NCBI GenBank assembly: GCA_000149265.1
Contig: CH003266.1
Coordinates: forward strand, 674,614 to 738,613
Source: Ciona savignyi
Taxonomy: Eukaryota > Chordata > Ascidiacea > Phlebobranchia > Cionidae
Direction: 5' to 3'
DNA length: 64,000 nt
Shown: positions 31,587 through 42,096 of the stretch, piece by piece
Layout of the letters: every line of letters starts with the position of its first letter
Numbering within the stretch: position 1 is the first letter of the stretch
The notes under the pieces: generated by a model
The model's input: only the letters and a program-made list of their open reading frames with translations
Databases searched by the model: none
Told to the model about the DNA's origin: nothing
Position numbers and translations under genes: made by a program

Positions 31587-33969
31587 TTAATCAAGATCCA
31601 ATGGTAAATCAAGATTCAATTCAAGAATGTGGTGATCTTGTGTGAGTAAGTATTCGTAGACTGGTTGAGTAACTTTTTTTAGATATGGGCCTAGTGCTTC
31701 TTCATTGAATAAACTGGCTATTCTGGCAGATTCAAGAAAACAAATAAAAGATTTAAAATATTTCTGGATGCCAAAATAGCAATAACCGAGAATGTAAAAA
31801 ATGTCCTTATGGCACCATGTAATTCGGTTGGTTCCTTCTAACACTCCCAAAGCTTTGTGCAACAGTTCAATTGACTTGTCGTAATTTCTAACTATTTGAA
31901 GTGAATCTGAGTATAAAATTAACAACATGAGTTTGTAGTATTTCATCAGAACTTTAAATAGCACACATGAGTCATCCTGGTCTTCCCATTGTTCATAATA
32001 TTGAAGACATGTTTCCCAAACATCAACTGCGCGAGGGAAGCGGCCAAGTCGATGTAAGCAACGAGCATAATCCAGTGCAACCTTATATCTCCTATTATCA
32101 CCAGGTGATGCCACTTCAACAGAAACCATCAGTTCATCCAACTTAACAAGCTGAGCTGCAACTTCTCGTGCATCATAGCGACCCAATCCTACGTTGCATT
32201 GTAGCTCATGAACTTTAATTCGAAATACTTGAAAAACATCTTTACACAGAGGAAGTATTTTCCCCAAAAAATCCAACCCGAGCTGGTATTCATTCATCAA
32301 ATATAATCTATTCACTGCTTCCAAACAGTTTTCGATTCCAACATCGCTAAGTTGAATAGTGGAGCCGAGATTTGCAATTTCCAGCTTCCAGTCATTCTCA
32401 AAACCAAAGTGGAGCAACAAACCAAATTTTGCTTTAAATTTCCACGCAGCATCCTCCATTATATCAAGATCAAGTGGAGCACCTGATAATTTCACCCTTA
32501 ACATATAATGTAGCATGGATGTAGTTACGATAAATGTTGAAAAGCTTCGTTTCCCAATAAGTTCAATCAAACCTGAAGCAATTTTCTTAAAAGCAGAACC
32601 TTCCATAAACATGTCATCTTGTCTTCCCTTTGATTGGTAAACTTTAAACCTGATTTCACAAGCTATTGCCACCATGAATCTAAGTTTGTGAGCCACGATT
32701 TCACTACATCTTTTATTTTCTTCCAATTTATCGATGATATCAAAGCATGATGATTCTTTGATGGAATAAATTCTGGCTATAGCTGAAACGAAAATAGTTG
32801 CACTTCGATAGATCACTCTCTTGATGTTGAAACTTTGCTCACCGAATATTAAAATGACTTGCTGCTTCATAATGTCTAAATTCTGCAAATCCTCATTAAT
32901 TTGTTTGAGCAGCTCTGAAAATGGTGACTTCTCTTTATCGTTACTTGTTGCAACAGCGTGCGACTTTTTATGATATTCGTCAAAAGTTATTTTATCACCA
33001 GAAATATAGCTAGTTTTGCTTAGCATGTCCCCGAGGTGATATCCTTCGTTTAGAATTTCCTCTGGTTTCAAGTGTTCAAGTATTTCATCCACTGTTTTTA
33101 TAAGTTCAGTTTTCCATGGTTTCTTTTCTGTTGGTTGCCTTCCAAGTGGAATTTTGCTCGCATGTGGCATCATGCCATCGAATGTAACACCATTTGGTGT
33201 GACCTTGTCATAAAACCAATTTAAACTTGGAATTGCAACAGAAGGAATCATGGTTTCTCCGAGATTGATTATAACGATGTGAAAAATTGTGGAAAACCAC
33301 CTGAAATACCTCAGGACTATTTCTCTATCTTTTCTCTTAGCAACAGGATTTTCAAGAAGAATGATGAACTCCATATCTGAATACAATGTAACCTCAGATC
33401 GTGCTAAGGAACCCATTGCTGCTACAGAATATTTGCACGGGGGGTTTCCCATAATTTCAATGCAATTATCAGAAACGGACTTCATTAGCTCACTATATTT
33501 TCTTGTAATTTTATTTTGAAGATTTAGAACGGTTGACGACTTTCTTCTTTTCCAATGCAATCAGTTTATTGCCTTTTACGTTATCCAAAATTTGTTTTAT
33601 TTCATTAAAACGTTTTCCGAAGTCATTTCTTGTTTCACATAGTTTTTGGTATACTTGATTTGTAGTTTGTAGTAAATTAGCGTTAGTTTGTTCGGCTTTT
33701 GCTTTCATCAGAACAGCAGAGCAGAACCTTTGAAGTTCCTTTTTGAGTTGTAGGTTGTTTGGGTCCCTTACAATAGCAGCATTAAGTAGAGCTGCACTAC
33801 GAATACAACTCAATTCAACATTCTCAGTTTTATTTTCATAAACCTTGGCAAGCTCAAGAAATATTGGAACTGATTTTATCGGATTAATTTCCCTTCCATT
33901 TCCATCACATAATGACTTCAACTGCTGAACCAGATTCTTCTCAATCTCACCAATCTCACCAACTTCCAT
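31587..33969 (-). pseudogene. Intronless nucleotidyltransferase-fold/helical-repeat protein, split by one frameshift
   Basis: Two overlapping minus-strand frames make one protein. 33969-33511 (152 residues, starting MEVGEIGEIEKNL) is all-helical. 33560-31587 (657 residues) continues in the next frame. The natural join is within 33511-33560, near an A/G-rich AAAAGAAGAAAG stretch, and needs a one-base shift (span 2383 bases, 3n+1). Early in the second part lies GSLARSEVTLYSDMEF, matching the G-S...D-x-E metal-binding signature of nucleotidyltransferase folds like DUF294/GlnD N-terminal domains, followed by a conserved-looking FDGMMPHASKIPLGR. The rest is helical and TPR-like (repeated A/L/Y spacing around residues 440-630). 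The catalytic pair looks intact. No introns, a clean start and a poly(A) signal near the stop suggest a retrogene or an intronless family member. A sequencing error could account for the shift, in which case the gene is intact. Function unknown. Confidence 0.7.
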
Positions 33970-33990
33970 TTCAACCTTCCTTACTAAGAA

Positions 33991-34070
33991 ACAACTCGAT
34001 AATAAAGTTTGAGGATTTACTACAATTAGTATGCACTGTGAGCTGCCTTTATTTGCTAAGTAAACACAGT
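33991..34070. repeat. ~75-80 bp block, copy 1 (5' flank of the minus-strand gene)
   Basis: ACAACTCGATAATAAAGTTT ... GCTAAGTAAACACAGT lies about 20 bp upstream (minus strand) of the start codon at 33969. It recurs at 35957-36030 with small differences and no gene attached. Confidence 0.8.
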
Positions 34071-34478
34071 GTTCTAGACAAAGTCTCCATTGTATTTGAC
34101 AAATAGCAATTTAACTTCAGTAACCCGACTGTGGGCACTAGGTCACCATATGATTACTTGTGTTATATCTTTATTGTTGGTACAAAAATGACTATCCAAT
34201 ATTATTGAAATCTATCTTTTCACAAAGAGATATGCCAACACACCAGAAGCCCGTGTAAGAAAGTGGACTTGGAGTATGGGTGACCCGATTTCCTACGTTG
34301 CGATAATAGTGAGGTGTATAAGGATGGCTGTAAGGTGTGTACTATGTACCATGCAATATAAAGAAGCAACAGCTTCTGTGCAATTGTAAAATAAACACCA
34401 TGTTACAACAATATCCAAGCGAGAGGTTTAGATTTTATCACCCACAAAAGTACCCCCTCCTGTTTTTGTTAGTCCCAG

Positions 34479-34682
34479 GCCACCAAAAGCTTGAAGTTCA
34501 ACGAATCAGGATTCGAGTCGCCCCTGATAGCGACCGACAACGTAGCTTCATATTATGATGGGGTGGATGGGTGCGGGTTGCAGTGCTTGAACCCTCTGTT
34601 CAACGAACAGCAGCACGACGACATGCACACATTCATCGCAGTGTGGGTAACCGTCACCTGCGTCTGCACTCTCTTTTCGATG
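34479..34682 (+). CDS. Isolated Smoothened-like exon
   Basis: One 204-base, phase-0 exon with a good pyrimidine-rich acceptor (ending GTTAGTCCCAG) and a consensus donor (ATG/GTGAGT). It encodes 68 residues with DNVASYYDGVDGCGLQCLNP then LFNEQQHDDMHTFIA and a hydrophobic stretch. This matches the part of Smoothened between the extracellular linker and TM1 (the GCGxQCxNPLF...H.DMH motif is specific to Smoothened rather than Frizzled). Smoothened is the seven-pass transducer of Hedgehog signalling. I could not find the preceding cysteine-rich-domain exons or the later TM exons anywhere nearby. The downstream sequence to 41 kb is MITE, partial carbonic anhydrase copy and SINEs. It may be a stray duplicated exon, or an assembly displacement. 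There are no stops or frameshifts. Confidence 0.7.
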
Positions 34683-35831
34683 GTGAGTGGTGATTTGATT
34701 ACCAGTGATGGGAGGTAAGGGTTATAAATGTGATTTTTGCAAGTTTCGTGTTTTTATAATATAGTAGTCCTGTGTAGCTAATTCGCTTAAATCAAGGTGT
34801 AAAGTGTGTCTTAAACAAATGTCAATGTGCACTGTATACAATATGACTTTATTATCATTTTTTCCACACGATAAAGCCATACCCCTACACAGAATAACTC
34901 TAGAACTCCCAATAACTTCCTCTTACATGGTTTTCAAACTTCGTCGCTGTGAGACAAAACGTCTAGCGCCGTAACGCTTATAATAATTATTATCGTTGTA
35001 GTCTGCTAACAGTATAACGGGTAATACTGACGCAGAATATTATTGTTGAAACCGCAATTTTAAAGACTGAGAGTTTTAACGCTTTTAAGATATACAATTT
35101 ATTCTTTAGCGCTGAGAGGTCGATATATTACCGCTCAACGAGTAAAGTGCAGAGGACAATTTATTACTGCAAGACAATCGTTTTAACGTGGCAATTAGCC
35201 AAGAATTGTGTGTATATCGCCTTCACCTGTACATACGACTTATTTACCAGCGTTGTATGTTTGCTGTGCTCGTGTGTGAACAAGAATAAAATCAACCTTC
35301 CGTGACGGAGTTCGGCTGGAGTCATTTCGGAGTCTCAGTGGCCAGGGAGCTTCAAGTCCATTCTAGTGCTAGTCATAGGCGCTAATCAAGCCCCAAAGCC
35401 CCACCATAAGACCACTTTATCCCACAACTGTTTGATCCTATACAACTGTTTGATTACTTTTTTATAAAATGTGAAAATTGTATAAACTGAATTGATATTT
35501 GCAACTAATTTGGGTGTTAAGGCTATTCCTTGTTCCTAATGTTCAAGGCTATATGTACTTAATAGGATCCACTTGTTGGGAAGGTAGCTGTGATTAACAT
35601 TATATCATTTGTTTATTAAAATTCATTATAATAAGGAACGTTTATATACCTAGAACTTAATAACAGTTAAATATAATTTTTTTATTTATTTAGTTAATAT
35701 TTTTCCACCAGTTGCTCTGTTAAATCAAAATGATGATCCAGTGAACGTTGCCTAGCAGTATAACTTCCGTCATGTAATATTTCTATGTTGCAGACTCGTA
35801 AGTTTCACCTAGTGGCTTGGTGCTTGCCAAC

Positions 35832-35950
35832 CAGGGTTGCCAAATAAAGAGATAAATAGCCCAATTGGTTAAATTAAATGGTTTATCTTGTACTTAATAC
35901 AATTTGGCCGAATTTTGGCCGTAAGGCAGATTTTCCGTCTGGCAACCCTG
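35832..35950. mobile_element. Very short hAT-like MITE, 119 bp, exact 8-bp TSD
   Basis: Inverted ends CAGGGTTGCCA and TGGCAACCCTG with a perfect TTGCCAAC duplication (35824-35831, 35951-35958). The interior carries a mirror of TTTGGCC motifs. Confidence 0.85.
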
Positions 35951-35956
35951 TTGCCA

Positions 35957-36030
35957 ACAACTCGATAATAAAGTTTAAGAATTTACTCACTGTGAGCTTC
36001 CTTTATTTGCTAAGTAAACACAATGTAACA
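35957..36030. repeat. ~75-80 bp block, copy 2
   Basis: CAACTCGATAATAAAGTTTA through TGCTAAGTAAACACAATG. It matches the 5' flank of the minus-strand gene at 33991-34070, apart from a short deletion. Confidence 0.8.
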
Positions 36031-36850
36031 GATAGTGTTACCAGCATAGTAGACTTGTGACGAGGGAAAAAATATTCTGGTAATGCGCACTATAATAAGA
36101 ATCCATAACTAAAAGTCGTTTATTATTTAAATGATCACCCACTATCTCTTTTGCAAATCAAATATATCATTATATGAAATACTGTTTCGTCCAAATGTCA
36201 GTCAATTCTAGTGAACCACATAGACAACTTCACTTGTTGAGAGTGCGAGCGCGATAACCCCCCATATATGTATTATACTTTAGCTATATTGCGCGATTAG
36301 CAGTGAGCCTGCAATATGTTTTACTATGTTATAACACCGTCATAATCGGTATAACCCATCTCAATGGAGCCGCGGTTTACAATTCATTTTTAATTACCGA
36401 CTACTACAGATACCAGTATGTAAAAAAGCAAATTATAGAATGCGTAATTAAAACAGAGTAAAATACGTACTGAAACACTTTAAATGTGTTTATTATCGGA
36501 AGTGTTAAGATTAAAAATATAAGTTGCCTTGCTATTAAAAGCATCGTCCAGTAATGTTCACTTTTTCGGAGAGTACAGTATAAATTAAAATAGGCTGGTA
36601 GGAATGAACTTAAACCAAACATCAGTTAATCTTTAAATCTTTAAAAAATAAAAATTTAAAATGAACTATCTGAAACGACTTTAAAAAATAGAAAAGCTTA
36701 CATATATGGACTAAAAATCTCTTGCTTCTAAGACTTGCAGCCTTATACATTTTAGGTAAAGCAAGTGCAAATCAATTATCGTTATCGATTGATTGCATTT
36801 GAACACATTTCTTAAAACTACATTGTTCGGAACAGGTTTAATAGATTTTT

Positions 36851-36962
36851 TTACCGATCTATGTTTCCAACCCATGATGGGCTCGTCACCAGGACCGTTT
36901 TTGTATAGTAGTCGGTATATGTATAGGTCTAGGTCTCGTTAACCATTCGGCCACACGACCGT
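36851..36962 (-). mobile_element. SINE-B, minus strand (paralogue of 24342)
   Basis: TTACCGATCTATGTTTCCAA, CCCATGATGGGCTCGTCACC and the head GTTAACCATTCGGCCACACG. Better preserved than the copy at 24342. Confidence 0.8.
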
Positions 36963-37183
36963 ACCCATATGTTTAACTGAACTTCTATTTTTCAAGGGGC
37001 TCGCTCACTACGCCACCTTGTGCCGAAAGTGTAATATGGACAGTGTTCAGAGAGCCCATTATTATATCACAATCGCAGGTAAGTTCAAGATTTCAGGATA
37101 ATTAGCGAAATGTTTGTTGCATTATTAGAGAGGTATAAGTAAACCTCTGATCCAATTGTTTAAATTATTTTTATTATTTTTAT

Positions 37184-37482
37184 AGGAGGAGGAGGAGGAG
37201 GATATTCATGTTTATCCCAGTGAATGGGAAAACCAAGGGGGTTAACACATAGGCAATCGTCAGATCACCCTGCGCCCATCGTCGGGTTACCGGAGCTATT
37301 GCAGTGTGTTGTATATGATAGACACGTTCCTTCAATTTGGTAGAACCCATTAATCCGCTGGGTTCAGGCAATGTCCGTAAAGTGCCTTGCCCAAGGACAC
37401 AACCGACTAGCTAGCGACCAGTTTCGCACCTGCAACCTTTCGATTGAACGGCGACGCACTTAACCGCTAGACCATCGGGCCT
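37184..37482 (-). mobile_element. SINE-A, full length, in duplicated intron 6
   Basis: Its tail is changed to (GGA)n. The body runs from GGATATTCATGTTTATCCCA to the head at CTAGACCATCGGGC. Present in the ancestor of both duplicates, because copy 1 keeps its tail (24569-24608). Confidence 0.9.
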
Positions 37483-37693
37483 TTAGCTTATGTTTAGCCT
37501 TTCCACGTATAGTGTATAATGTCCGTTTTTGGAAACACATAATATTTCAAAGGTTTTAATATAATTATGAAGTTATTTTACCATTGTTTTAATTTGTTCT
37601 AGAACTTCGATTCTTTTTAAAACTTGGTTGTTCATTATGTAGTGGCGATTGATGGAAACACTTTATAGGGTTCTAACACTTGTACTTATTGTA

Positions 37694-37807
37694 CGGTCGC
37701 GTGGACGATTGGTGAACGCGACTGATACATATACCGAATCTTATGCAAAAAAAACGTTCCTAGTAAAGAGCCCGTAATGGCTTCGAAACTTGGATCAATA
37801 AAAAAAC
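37694..37807 (+). mobile_element. SINE-B (paralogue of 24648)
   Basis: CGGTCGCGTGGACGATTGGT ... AATGGCTTCGAAACTTGGAT and an A-run. Confidence 0.75.
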
Positions 37808-39395
37808 ACTTGCACTTTAAATAATATTTGTATTTCCACAGGCGCAAAGGCTTCAAACCAGTATTTATGAGCATAATCAAAACGCGACACGTAATGCATT
37901 TATAGGAGGTAACTTTCGACCGACTTTACCTCTGAACGGCAGAAAGGTGACCCGTCCGGGTTCCGGTGCAGTTTTATCGTCGCCTGCCCTTTCCCATGCT
38001 GCAGTGTTGTTGTTCGCATTAATCTTTATTGCCATCTCGTGGTGATTAGTTTACGGCTTTAAAGATTTTCTTGTGGGATTAGAATAATTGTATGAATCGT
38101 AAAATACTACAAAACACAACTTTTATTTGATCAAAACTCAATTGGATATTGCATGTTGATGCAAAGCAAAAAGTCCTATGAAGTTTATTAATATTTTACG
38201 TCGTAACCTTTATAAAGTTAAGCTTCAAAGGATTCGTATTGTTTGCAAAAGGCGGGTTTTCCGTCTTTAAAACTAACCGATGTAGTGTTTTGTAGAAAAT
38301 GTTTGAGTTGACTTTATCAATGTCAGTGTTTTTTAAAACTATTACTTTTTGCTTCTCATATTACTCAATGTATCTTTAACATCCCTTTTATTTTAACTGT
38401 AATAATCTTGGTGTGTGTAACTAAAAGCATATCGGCTGCGCGTCGCTTGGCCAAAAGTATAGCTGTCCTTTAAAATGTAATAACCTTTGCCCACTTATAT
38501 GATTACTATGCTAACTATCATTAACTATACATTAATGAATCCCCTTGCAACTTTTTGCTTTATTCGTCATTAAAATTTGTTGTTTTAATTACACTGCATC
38601 GGCTGGTCATTGGGTTTGTTATTTTATGCTCATTAAAACGGGAAAATATAAATAGGTGTATCCCCGAGGTAAGAACTGACTTGCGTAAAAAACAGGTGGG
38701 GCGTTATGGCAAAACAATAAATCGTTGTACCATTTCGTGAAGTACGATGCAAGTTGTTTGCCAACAAGAAAACACATACACGTACAACTAAATATTACGT
38801 AAAAAATTATATCAAGAAAACAATTTATATTTTGATCGAACCAACAATTTAACACGGCAGGCTACTTTGTCATTGCATTAAAAATAAGTTTCATTTAATT
38901 TGTACATGTTTTACGAGGCGATTTGGCGTCTTCTCCATTTTTAGTTTCTCCAGAAAACCGAATTCACTTACATTTAAATAAGTAGTTAGTATAGGTTCCC
39001 TATGAAACCCGTTTGTTAATACGTCAACGCAATGACTTTATTTGGAAAACATGGATTCTAAGTTGGGAATGGTAACTCGGGAACTCATTAGTTTCTGCTT
39101 GCAGTAACACACCTTATACACTTTATTAAGATATACTAAGGGTGATGAGGTGGGTGATGAGGTAGTCAGGGAACCCAATTGTTTGTCCATGCATAAGAAT
39201 ATACTGTACAAATAACAGGTTTTTAAACAGTGGTGGATAACACATGATTGACACTCTCCTATAGTTTAATATATCTCTCCGGATTGGTGTTCAAGTAACT
39301 TAAGTCCGACCGAATACCATAGTCCAATTGATTCGCGTGTTTGATTAGTGCGATGTATTTAAGCCTAAGGACCAAAGATCGAACTTGTTCTTCAG

Positions 39396-39500
39396 GTAGT
39401 CACTTTTGTCTTTGGGCAAGGCACTTAAGGAATATTGCCTGAACTCAGTGGCATGGTGGTTACAACAAAACAGCGAAGAGGTACACTATCAAACGCTATA
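39396..39500 (+). mobile_element. SINE-A central fragment
   Basis: GTCTTTGGGCAAGGCACTTA and ATTGCCTGAACTCAGTGG match the central block; the flanks are unrecognisable. Confidence 0.65.
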
Positions 39501-39594
39501 AGTCATATAGCTTGTTCCACTGTTACAAAACTTTACAGCCAAAGGAGGACCAGGCCACACAGCATAACACGAGCTGCTTCCAACCAAACAAACA

Positions 39595-39893
39595 GTCCGA
39601 CCTGTTAGTCTGTCAGTTAAGTGTGTCGCCTTTCAGTCGAAAGGTTGCCTGTGCAAAACTGGTCGTTAGCTAGTCGGCTGTGTCCTTGGGCAAGGCACTT
39701 AACGGACATTGCCTGAACCCAGCGTATTAATAGGTTCTACCAAATTAAAGGAACGTGTCTATCATACACAACACATTGCAATAGCTCCGGTAACCCGACG
39801 GTGGGCGCGAGGAGATCTGACGATTGCCCGTGTGTTAACCCCCTTGGTTTTCCCATTCACGGGGATAAACATGAATATCCTATCCTATCCTAA
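39595..39893 (+). mobile_element. SINE-A, full length
   Basis: Head GTCCGACCTGTTAGTCTGTC through the central block to ATATCCTATCCTATCC. Confidence 0.92.
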
Positions 39894-40502
39894 AATGCAT
39901 CTGGTGATAGCGCATGGTTTCGATGCCACAACTTATGGACTGATAGTTTAAAACGCAGCTCATTAGTCAATCAGCCAAACTAATTTTCAAAGGTTTATAG
40001 GAGTTCCGGTTTTTATTTTTGGTAAAAAATAAAGACCGGCCGGCCTGATTTATTATTGTCTCTATGTGAACAATGACAACGCAATCGACCGTTTAAATCG
40101 ATTTTGATTGGATAATATTGAGGGCGTCTTCAATACTCAGAATAAACAATAATCACGTGATTTAAGGGTTGTTATCTTACAAAGGTGCAAAGTCTGAAGC
40201 TTAGCAATAACACAAAAGAGTACAAAAGTGTATTGGTCAAGTGACATTCGAGCTTTCAGTACTCAGTTGTCCAGTATAGCCCATAAGCATTTTACACACA
40301 GCAAATAGACTTGTTATGTAGAAAGCACGTTTCAGCTGACGCTACCAATGTGTTACGTAGAAAAAACAGGTCAAATTGACGTAGTAATTTGTTGTTTCGG
40401 TAAAACAATTTACTTGAAAGGTAACACATTTAATATTAGCGGGTTTGATCATTCGGTAAGTGCATCAACACTCTGAAGGTAGCCGCAAAGGGGCCAATAC
40501 TA

Positions 40503-40684
40503 AAAGGAGGAAAACTGCTCACTGAAACTGTGGAAATTAATCCTAAACACTAATCTTAACTCCAGAACTAACCCAAACTCTAACTCCATGTTTAAGACTA
40601 ACTCTAATGCCTTAATTTTACTGTGCAGTTTCCCTTCTTCCCGCTTTCCCTCCTTTGAGTTTTCCCCCTTTAAAGGTAGCCGCA
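40503..40684. mobile_element. Foldback element of the GGTTAG-core family
   Basis: Ends GGAGGAAAACTGCTCACTGA and TGTGCAGTTTCCC...CCCTCCTTTGAG are inverted relatives. The core reads, on the minus strand, GGGTTAGTTCTGGAGTTAAG. Relatives are at 49858-50005, 54727-54848 and 63104-63237. Confidence 0.65.
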
Positions 40685-40799
40685 AAGAGTGTGATAGTGA
40701 AAACTAGCCAGTGGACAGTCTCTTAAATCTTTGTGCAATATGCTTATCGGACATCTCATAAACCTGGTTGATTATTTGGTTAAACTGAAATAGCAGCAA

Positions 40800-40925
40800 C
40801 CGCTTAAGTATACAACACATTGCAATAGCAATAATAACCCAACAGTATAGGTGCAAGATAATCTGACAATTGTCGGTGTAATTGGTTGATTTTCATATTT
40901 TCTTTAGTTAACATGAATAAATATG
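40800..40925 (+). mobile_element. SINE-A, degenerate 3' part
   Basis: ACAACACATTGCAATAGCAA, AACCCAACAGTATAGGTGCA and ATAATCTGACAATTGTC follow the SINE-A order. Confidence 0.55.
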
Positions 40926-41157
40926 TTGCAGGTCTGAAGTGTAAATCAATGTCGTTTATTTTTACTCTTATTCAATATCAATCTAGTAAAACTCAGTGCC
41001 TTACATTAATAAAGAAAGACTTAATAATAATGCTATTTTTATGTAAGTTTATGTTTTAGAAACCAAATTTAACCCCTTACTCTAGTCTCAGGTCCTTACA
41101 ATGCAAATAGGTTAGATTTGTACTGTTTATATCTTTTAACGCTTTATAAAATACAAT

Positions 41158-42096
41158 ATGAAGACGGATTTTCGTAACATAACAGTAAACTATGCAGTGG
41201 CGGCAGCGGCTGCAACCGTGGCAGAATCTGCAACATTTCCTCTTGACCTCACTAAAACAAGGCTGCAAATTCAAGGTGAAGTAGCTTCCATTGCAGCAAG
41301 TTCTGGTAACAGTGGGTCTGTACTGGTAAAACGAGGAATGTTAAGTGTGGCATTGGGGGTGGTAAAAGAGGAAGGATTACTGAAACTCTGGCAGGGCTTA
41401 CTCCCGGCAGTATACAGACACTTAATTTACACTGGATTTCGCATGGGTTCTTATGAAAAGATTCGGGAAGTTTTTGGTCGAAATCCTGATGGTTCATTTC
41501 CAGTGTATAAGGCTGTTGTTGGTGGTTTTGTTGCTGGCTCCTTGGGCCAGTTTGTTGCAAGCCCAATGGACTTGGTGAAGGTTCAGATGCAAATGGACGG
41601 AAAACGACAAATGGAAGGGATGCCACGCAGAGTCCATGGTGTCGGTCAATGTATAAAATCCATCATAAAAACTGGAGGAATTCGTGGACTTTGGGCAGGC
41701 TGGGTACCCAATGTGCAGAGAGCCGCTTTGGTAAACATGGGGGACTTGGCTACATACGATGTCGTTAAACATTCCATTTTGAGAAATACCTCATTGGAAG
41801 ATAACTGGGTATGCCATGCCCTGGCTAGCCTATGCAGCGGTTTAGCAGCCGCAACTTTAAGCACTCCAGCAGATGTCGTCAAAACTAGAATTATGAATCA
41901 ACCAAGGGACAGCAACGGTAACGGGTTGTTTTACAAATCCCCGACAGACTGTTTACGCAAAACAATTTCGAAAGAAGGCTTTTTTGGCCTGTATAAGGGG
42001 TTTATTCCAATTTGGTCTCGTATGGCACCCTGGTCCTTGACGTTTTGGCTTACCTGTGAGGAAATTAGAAAACTGGCTGGATTGTCAACATTTTAG
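41158..42096 (+). CDS. SLC25A27: Mitochondrial carrier, uncoupling protein 4 type
   Basis: Single uninterrupted frame of 312 residues. It has the three-fold mitochondrial-carrier signature: PLDLTK at 28-33, PMDLVK at 136-141 and PADVVK at 237-242, each ending a predicted odd-numbered helix. UCP4-specific stretches are easy to see: [39 protein letters not shown] with [11 protein letters not shown], and RIMNQPRD. Length is right for the SLC25 family. The product should sit in the inner mitochondrial membrane; UCP4 is linked to proton leak or metabolite exchange and redox control. Start ATG 41158 gives the usual short N-terminus. Vertebrate UCP4 genes have several introns, so the intronless state points to intron loss or retroposition, but the frame is intact and the gene is probably functional. 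Neighbours are unrelated. Confidence 0.95.
   Translation: MKTDFRNITVNYAVAAAAATVAESATFPLDLTKTRLQIQGEVASIAASSGNSGSVLVKRGMLSVALGVVKEEGLLKLWQGLLPAVYRHLIYTGFRMGSYEKIREVFGRNPDGSFPVYKAVVGGFVAGSLGQFVASPMDLVKVQMQMDGKRQMEGMPRRVHGVGQCIKSIIKTGGIRGLWAGWVPNVQRAALVNMGDLATYDVVKHSILRNTSLEDNWVCHALASLCSGLAAATLSTPADVVKTRIMNQPRDSNGNGLFYKSPTDCLRKTISKEGFFGLYKGFIPIWSRMAPWSLTFWLTCEEIRKLAGLSTF

Larger units (their letters stand above)
34683..36393. other. Non-coding stretch after the Smoothened-like exon
   Basis: No further exon seen. It contains a 119-bp hAT-like MITE (35832-35950) and the second copy of the ~75-bp block (35957-36030). AATAAAATCAACCTTCCGTG near 35285 looks like an LTR-type 3' end but has no partner. 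Confidence 0.5.
36394..38045 (+). pseudogene. 5'-truncated carbonic anhydrase copy (exons 5-end, 6, 7)
   Basis: 36394-36415 is the last 22 bases of exon 5. 36997-37078 equals exon 6, with SLTTPPC and four differences from the parent, all silent. 37842-38045 equals exon 7 with the same length, the same stop and eight or so amino-acid changes, mostly in the GPI-signal tail; the [13 protein letters not shown] stretch is unchanged. All splice sites are canonical. Exons 1-4 and most of 5, with the signal peptide and all three zinc-ligand histidines, are missing upstream. It therefore cannot make an enzyme as it stands. It is either a recent partial duplicate, the 3' end of a second gene whose 5' half is lost or misassembled, or an alternative terminal exon set. 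Confidence 0.85.
36394..38992 (+). repeat. Segmental duplication, copy 2 (partial carbonic anhydrase locus)
   Basis: Direct-orientation copy of 23909-26265. It includes the last 22 bases of exon 5, exon 6, exon 7, their introns and about 1 kb of 3' flank. It keeps a full SINE-A in intron 6 and lacks the SINE-A found at 25570. Confidence 0.9.
38993..41157. other. Intergenic stretch before the UCP4 gene
   Basis: Holds repeats only: an inverted relative of 26846-27010 at about 39060-39262, a SINE-A scrap at 39396-39500, a full SINE-A at 39595-39893, a foldback element at 40503-40684 and a degenerate SINE-A at about 40800-40925. No exon is supported. Confidence 0.5.

Noticed and set aside
33289..33519. 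76-codon + strand frame opposite the nucleotidyltransferase-like gene
   Set aside because: Antisense shadow of a well-supported minus-strand frame.
34683..41157. A complete Smoothened gene
   Set aside because: I looked for cysteine-rich-domain and later transmembrane exons on both sides and saw none; the space is filled by repeats and the partial carbonic anhydrase copy.
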